Source: Bacteroidaceae bacterium (GTDB lineage: Bacteria > Bacteroidota > Bacteroidia > Bacteroidales > Bacteroidaceae). Taken from it: a stretch of 64,000 nucleotides of DNA. A program made the translations under genes and the position numbers. The DNA is taken from positions 36,808 through 100,807 of the forward strand of contig JAKSLJ010000010.1 of assembly GCA_024401275.1 (NCBI GenBank). The letters are read 5' to 3'. Under the pieces are notes generated by a model. The model was not told the DNA's origin and did not search any database. It worked only from the letters and a program-made list of their open reading frames with translations. Shown one piece after another: positions 60,225-64,000 of this stretch; position 1 is the stretch's first letter, and every line of letters begins with the position of its first letter.

Positions 60225-61187
60225 TTACTCCTTATCTCTCGGATGAGCCTTTTCGTATGCTTTTTTCAGTTGTTCAAATGTTGTGTGCGTATATACTTGG
60301 GTGGTTTCAAGACTCTGGTGTCCAAGCAGTTTCTGCACGCTCTCAAGATTGGCGCCATTATTGAGCATAGCCGTGGCAAATGAGTGGCGAAGAACATGCG
60401 GGCTACGCTTCTTTATATTTGTAACAAGCGACAGCTGCTGATTCACAATCGTGCCGAAAGAGGTTGGATTAAGCTTCTTGCCACGCTTACTGATAAGAAA
60501 AAAGTCGGGATGAAGCGGAAAAAGTTCATCGCGAGTCGCAACATATTGACGGATGGTTTCTTCCATCTCGTCGCCAAAAGGTATTATTCGCTGCTTATCG
60601 CGCTTACCCGTAACCTTTATCTGACGAGAAATAAAGTCAATGTCAGCATCCCTAAGACCGAGAAACTCGCTCTTTCGCATGCCAGTTTCATAAAGCATCA
60701 GCACAATAGTCCTTGCCAGAAGTTTGTCATAGTCAATGGCAAGGTCTGTGTCATGGTCGCTTTCCTCCCTCTCGTGGGCACTTCCCTCCACCTTGTGGGG
60801 AAGTCGGAGGGGGGCGAGGAGGTTGTATTCGTCCAACAGTCGGTTCATCTCATTCTCCCTGACGAACATCGGCAGCGGCTTCTCCTTCTTCGGGCCCTTG
60901 ATGGTTGCCATCGGATTAACCGTAATAATGCCCTTGCGCAGCATATAGCGAAAGAAGGCACGCAGCGCACTTAGCTTCTTGTTCACCGTACCTGCTGCTT
61001 CGCCCTGGTCCATCAGACTCTCCATCCACATGCGAACCACATCCTTATCTACGGTTTGCCAGGTGAGTGTAGAATCCATAAGCATAAAGTATCGCTGAAA
61101 CTCCTCGTTGGAAGTCTCATAATACTCTATGGTATTCTCTGAATAGTTGCGCTCATAACGCAGATATGATACAAAGTCGGCTATCAT
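60225..61187 (-). CDS. xerC: XerC/XerD-type tyrosine recombinase with an in-frame insertion
   Basis: 320 residues. The SAM-like N-terminal domain (YERNYSENTIEYYETSNEEF, GTVNKKLSALRAFFRYMLRK) is followed by the catalytic domain: YETGMRKSEFLGL (Arg), VTGKRDKQRIIPFG (Lys), HVLRHSFATAML (His, Arg), KLLGHQSLETTQVYTHT (His and nucleophile Tyr). The C-terminal EQLKKAYEKAHPR is typical of chromosomal Xer proteins in Bacteroidales. Between NRLLDE and the catalytic domain there is an extra polar stretch (LAPLRLPHKVEGSAHEREES) not seen in relatives. It resolves chromosome dimers. Confidence 0.9.
   Translation of the reverse strand: MIADFVSYLRYERNYSENTIEYYETSNEEFQRYFMLMDSTLTWQTVDKDVVRMWMESLMDQGEAAGTVNKKLSALRAFFRYMLRKGIITVNPMATIKGPKKEKPLPMFVRENEMNRLLDEYNLLAPLRLPHKVEGSAHEREESDHDTDLAIDYDKLLARTIVLMLYETGMRKSEFLGLRDADIDFISRQIKVTGKRDKQRIIPFGDEMEETIRQYVATRDELFPLHPDFFLISKRGKKLNPTSFGTIVNQQLSLVTNIKKRSPHVLRHSFATAMLNNGANLESVQKLLGHQSLETTQVYTHTTFEQLKKAYEKAHPRDKE
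60762..60832 (-). repeat. Probable in-frame C-rich/G-rich palindrome inside the Xer recombinase gene
   Basis: CCCCTCCGACTTCCCCACAA then GGTGGAGGGAAGTGCCC on the minus strand has the layout of the C-rich/G-rich intergenic elements at 17124-17276. It encodes the extra stretch between the two domains of the recombinase. Confidence 0.65.
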
Positions 61188-61209
61188 TATGCAACTACAT
61201 GTCCATCTT

Positions 61210-63255
61210 CTACTTCACTTTTCTGCCTTGTACATCGTATTCCTTGCCAGCCTTCTCTACGATTATCTTGCCGCCCTTCAGCACCTTGCGAACCTTAAGT
61301 CCTTCTGGAGCAAGCATTTCGTTGATGGCTGTCTCATAGTCTTCAGTGATATCAATAAACTCGCCTTCCTGGTCAATGCAGAGAAGGTAGTTTTCGCCTT
61401 CGCCAGAGTATATCACACCGTTCTGACCAAGTATCTTGAAGTTTATATTATAAAGGTTAGTGTTTACCTTCTGACCATAGACATACAAGGTCTGAGCATT
61501 GAGGGCTTCAAGTTCAAGTGTGGCAGCAACTGTTCCCACACGAACCTCACAACCATTCTCGTAGAACATCTGTATCTGGTCTTCAGCAAGCGTACCTTCT
61601 GAAAGTCCGTATTTGCCTGCAACGCCATTGCCTTCATGACTGAAGTAGAACGAGAACAGATAGCCGTCGCCAACGATATTGTCATCATCGTCGTATTCAA
61701 GGTTCTGAAGCTGCATCGTATATTCAGCGTAGTTGTCCTCATTGCCCATCTGCAGCGCAATCATTGTCGTTGCGCTTTCCATGTCTATCGGATAAACTGC
61801 ATCACCTTCTTCCTTCATGCACTTCAGGTCGTCGATGTACATTGTGCCATGGTACAGAACATCGTCAATGCCGTACATATCAACCGTCAACTTCGTAACA
61901 CCGTCTTCCTTTTCCGCATGTGCCTTCATGTATTTTGCGTCGTGGAAGACATAAGTATTTCCCGTAACTACCATCATGTCGCAAGCATCCATGTAGAAGT
62001 CATCGTTTACGAAGTCGCCTTCAAGGTCATGAGCGTACATGTAGAATCGCATCTGATACTCACCAGGCTTTACGGCTCCAAAACCGACAAGTCCAAGTCC
62101 CTGAGAATAATCCAACATTGAGACATGGCCGAAGTCGATGTTCACAGTTTCCGAAGGTTCTGGCATATAGCCGCCCTGCTCGTATCTCATCGTTACATGA
62201 TAGAGGGTGCCGTCCATGCTGGTCAGGTCAGCGTAGAGCATCACGAGTTTGCCCTGCACCTCCATCTTCACATTGGCGTCAAATAGGTCAACGAAACGCT
62301 CCTCTGCCGTGATGAGCAGGTTTGTGTATTGCATCAGAAGATCGTCCGTCTTCCATTCCATCTTACCTGAAGTGAACGCTTCCGACTTAATGGCAATGGA
62401 CATCTGGTAGTCTTCGTTCGCTGCTCCGAACTGGAAGCAACCGTACATATCCGACAGATCTTGCAGAAGAACATTAGTGAAAGTGATGTTCTTCTCTTCC
62501 TTAATCTCTATTTCATAAGGGCCATTGAACATCGTAAGCTTATACAAAATCAGATCTTCACTCAGCACATCGATGGTCATAATGGTGTTCTCGCCTTCCT
62601 TCTTATGAACGGCAGAAGCTGTCAGCACCTTAATGTCCTTGCCTGCTTTCTTGTCATAGAGTTCTGGCATAAGAAGGTCTGCACGATAGAATGTGCCGAT
62701 AAGTTCATTGCCAGCAATGCCATAGCCAAGCTTATAGTTCTCATTCTCAGCATAAATAGCATAAGTGCCATAGAACGAGTTTGGTTGTATGCGGGCAAAT
62801 CCGAGGTCGTCCGTACGCGTTTCCTTAGCTTGAGGAGCAGCAATTACCGCCTCAACCTTAAAGCGCATCTTGTTGCTAGTCAGACAGTTTGTCTTAACGC
62901 GATAGCAAGTACCCTCGTCAGTCACCGTAACATCCATGTCCACAAACGAATAGAACACCATGTCGTTCTTCGGGTTGCGAACATAGTTGTAGTTCTTGCC
63001 ATTAGTGTCCATCCGAAACTCCTTGTTTCCGAATGTTCCGAACATGCTTTCTGAGTCGTAGTTCAGCTGCATCTTCCACTGACCGTCTGGCGAGAAGATG
63101 GTTATGTTGTAGTTGTTCTGCTTCGGATTATCCTCCATCTTAGCGTTTTCCGAATAGAACTCAATCAGTTTTTCATCCGAATCCTGTGCCATCATATTCA
63201 TTGGCACAACAAATGCGAACAATAAAACAAAAAGGCAAAAAACTTTATCTTTCAT
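61210..63255 (-). CDS. Secreted repeat protein of unknown function
   Basis: 681 residues with a signal peptide (MKDKVFCLFVLLFAFVVPMN). At least four related beta modules of about 140 residues are seen. Each contains a G-x-F/Y-x-A then Y-x-M-x-I/F-x-M-x-A pattern and a D-x-x-L/M-Y-H-x-T-M-x-Y close: AANEDYQMSIAIKSEAFTSG, VKPGEYQMRFYMYAHDLEGD and MGNEDNYAEYTMQLQNLEYD are examples. The C-terminus GLKVRKVLKGGKIIVEKAGK (then EYDVQGRKVK) resembles a sorting-type tail in Prevotella. It could be a type IX secretion substrate. Ligand unknown. Confidence 0.68.
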   Translation of the reverse strand: MKDKVFCLFVLLFAFVVPMNMMAQDSDEKLIEFYSENAKMEDNPKQNNYNITIFSPDGQWKMQLNYDSESMFGTFGNKEFRMDTNGKNYNYVRNPKNDMVFYSFVDMDVTVTDEGTCYRVKTNCLTSNKMRFKVEAVIAAPQAKETRTDDLGFARIQPNSFYGTYAIYAENENYKLGYGIAGNELIGTFYRADLLMPELYDKKAGKDIKVLTASAVHKKEGENTIMTIDVLSEDLILYKLTMFNGPYEIEIKEEKNITFTNVLLQDLSDMYGCFQFGAANEDYQMSIAIKSEAFTSGKMEWKTDDLLMQYTNLLITAEERFVDLFDANVKMEVQGKLVMLYADLTSMDGTLYHVTMRYEQGGYMPEPSETVNIDFGHVSMLDYSQGLGLVGFGAVKPGEYQMRFYMYAHDLEGDFVNDDFYMDACDMMVVTGNTYVFHDAKYMKAHAEKEDGVTKLTVDMYGIDDVLYHGTMYIDDLKCMKEEGDAVYPIDMESATTMIALQMGNEDNYAEYTMQLQNLEYDDDDNIVGDGYLFSFYFSHEGNGVAGKYGLSEGTLAEDQIQMFYENGCEVRVGTVAATLELEALNAQTLYVYGQKVNTNLYNINFKILGQNGVIYSGEGENYLLCIDQEGEFIDITEDYETAINEMLAPEGLKVRKVLKGGKIIVEKAGKEYDVQGRKVK

Positions 63256-63291
63256 AGGTTAACTTGCAGTTATTTTTTAGTATTTAGCGCT

Positions 63292-63300
63292 GCAAAGGTA
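63292..63300 (-). promoter_or_regulatory. -7 promoter element TACCTTTGC for the repeat protein gene
   Basis: Exact TAnnTTTGC match on the minus strand, 36 bp before the start codon at 63255. Confidence 0.65.
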
Positions 63301-63347
63301 CGATTAAGTGAGTGAAATACAAAATAAAAGGCAAAAAACTTTTATTT

Positions 63348-63794
63348 TTATTTCCGAGCGTGAGCACCTAAAACGGTAACCTCTGGCATTTCCCAGGTGA
63401 AGTCATCTTCCTCTTCTGATGCAGAGTTGTTGCCCAAATCCTTGAATTTATCCAGATAAGCACAGAGTTTCTCATAGACGCGTTGGCGCATCTCCTCGCG
63501 CTTGTTGTTCTTTGCAAAGCGTGAAACGGCTGGCAATATCTGCGCGAATGCTGTACCGGCAATGGAGATAAAACCATTGCGGAATGCCATTTCCATGAAG
63601 TTTCTTGTCTCGATAGGTTTCAGTCGCTCCTCTGTGATAACCTTCTGGAGCTCTTCTTCCCTTTGCTTACGGATGTATTCTGACCAAGCATCATCCACAT
63701 TGCTCACAACAAGCTCATTATCAGCATTATACAACAAAAGGTAAAGAGTGAAGAGTGTGAAAAATTTGGGCTGTAATATACCTATTGTCCCCAA
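63348..63794 (-). pseudogene. Fragment similar to the C-terminus of type I restriction HsdR
   Basis: The 148-residue frame includes AWSEYIRKQREEELQKVITE, RLKPIETRNFMEMAFRNG, GTAFAQILPAVSRFAKNN and VYEKLCAYLDKFKDL, the pattern seen at the end of HsdR (helical C-terminal domain, with E-E-x-L-K-x-x-x-T-R-x-F and G-T-x-x-x-x-x-L-P-x-V-S-R-F). About 25 N-terminal residues are unrelated, and none of the nuclease or helicase domains is present. An additional acidic tail (NSASEEEDDFTWEMPEVTV) follows. It is best read as a gene remnant, though expression as a small protein is not excluded. Confidence 0.65.
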
Positions 63795-63813
63795 TGATTG
63801 GCTTTGGATTGGA

Positions 63814-63835
63814 AACGACGCCCCACAGCGTCGTT
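63814..63835. other. Perfect hairpin AACGACGC/GCGTCGTT
   Basis: An 8-bp perfect stem with a 6-nt loop, upstream of the HsdR-like fragment. Not followed by a T run. Confidence 0.6.
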
Positions 63836-63880
63836 AAGAAGCGAATATGGAAACGCAGCTTATGAACTATATATGCTTTA

Positions 63881-64000
63881 GCGGCGATTTATTGGAGAAG
63901 AAGCCCCATGGCTTCTTTAAGGAGCAATGTTTGTTTTGCGGCGGTTTATTGGAGAAGAAGCCCCATGGCTTCTTTAAGGGGCGATGTTTGTTTTGCGGCG
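63881..64000. repeat. 57-bp tandem repeat, reaching the window edge
   Basis: Unit 1 covers 63881-63937, unit 2 63938-63994, and a third begins GCGGCG at 63995. Each contains the inverted pair AAGAAGCC/GGCTTCTT around CCAT. Units differ at few positions. The full copy number lies beyond the window. Confidence 0.85.

Noticed and set aside
60384-60974. 196-codon plus-strand frame opposite the Xer gene
   Set aside because: Antisense shadow of a recombinase with all catalytic residues in order.

Overview
The window reads as chromosomal DNA of a Prevotella-like member of the Bacteroidales. The evidence is the repeated TAnnTTTGC promoter element upstream of genes, BspA-type leucine-rich proteins, a streptopain/interpain-like C10 protease, type IX secretion parts (a PorT-like barrel and a DUF5103 plug protein), an rseC-rnfBCDGEA operon, a fused aspartokinase-homoserine dehydrogenase, and plant-glycan hydrolases (GH36, GH97, GH115). 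No rRNA, tRNA, CRISPR array or intact insertion sequence was recognised. All assignments come from reading the sequence; no database search was run.

Layout. 0-13 kb: an edge-truncated binding-protein/C13-peptidase fusion, a small MGMT-type protein, a run of secreted proteins of unknown function, a lipoprotein, and a membrane TPR-AraC regulator followed by a minimal AraC protein. 13-13.6 kb: a DUF4160/DUF2442 pair whose first gene is split by an in-frame stop. 14-20 kb: the Rnf operon, transcribed leftward. 20-29 kb: a GH36 alpha-galactosidase, a ferredoxin, porT, the T9SS plug gene, an apgM-like gene and thrA. 29-34 kb: convergent GH97 and GH115 enzymes. 34.6-38.4 kb: etfB, etfA and an acyl-CoA dehydrogenase. 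38.5-43.5 kb: poorly characterised membrane and cysteine-rich genes plus a candidate structured RNA. 43.5-51 kb: a secreted Ig-like protein, metY, a nucleoside phosphorylase and a C10 protease. 51-56 kb: sbcD and sbcC. 56-63 kb: a family 9 glycosyltransferase, a DUF4254 gene, a pyridoxal-type kinase, an AraC regulator, a tyrosine recombinase and a large secreted repeat protein. The right edge holds a fragment resembling the C-terminus of a type I restriction HsdR subunit, beside a 57-bp tandem repeat.

How the genes work together. Rnf, ferredoxin, Etf and the acyl-CoA dehydrogenase suggest ferredoxin- and flavin-based redox energy conservation. PorT and the plug protein belong to the secretion machine that could export the C10 protease and the other secreted proteins with sorting-like C-termini. 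GH36, GH97 and GH115 point to growth on galactosides and glucuronoxylan.

The most unusual content is non-coding. Many gene borders carry imperfect palindromes of several families, often made of short repeated words in inverted arms around a GC-rich core. Some copies sit in frame inside proteins: two in the glycosyltransferase, one in the C10 protease, and probably one in the recombinase. Separately, several intergenic regions hold arrays with a strict 20- or 22-bp period whose sequence drifts from unit to unit; the longest covers about 264 bp at 43141-43404.
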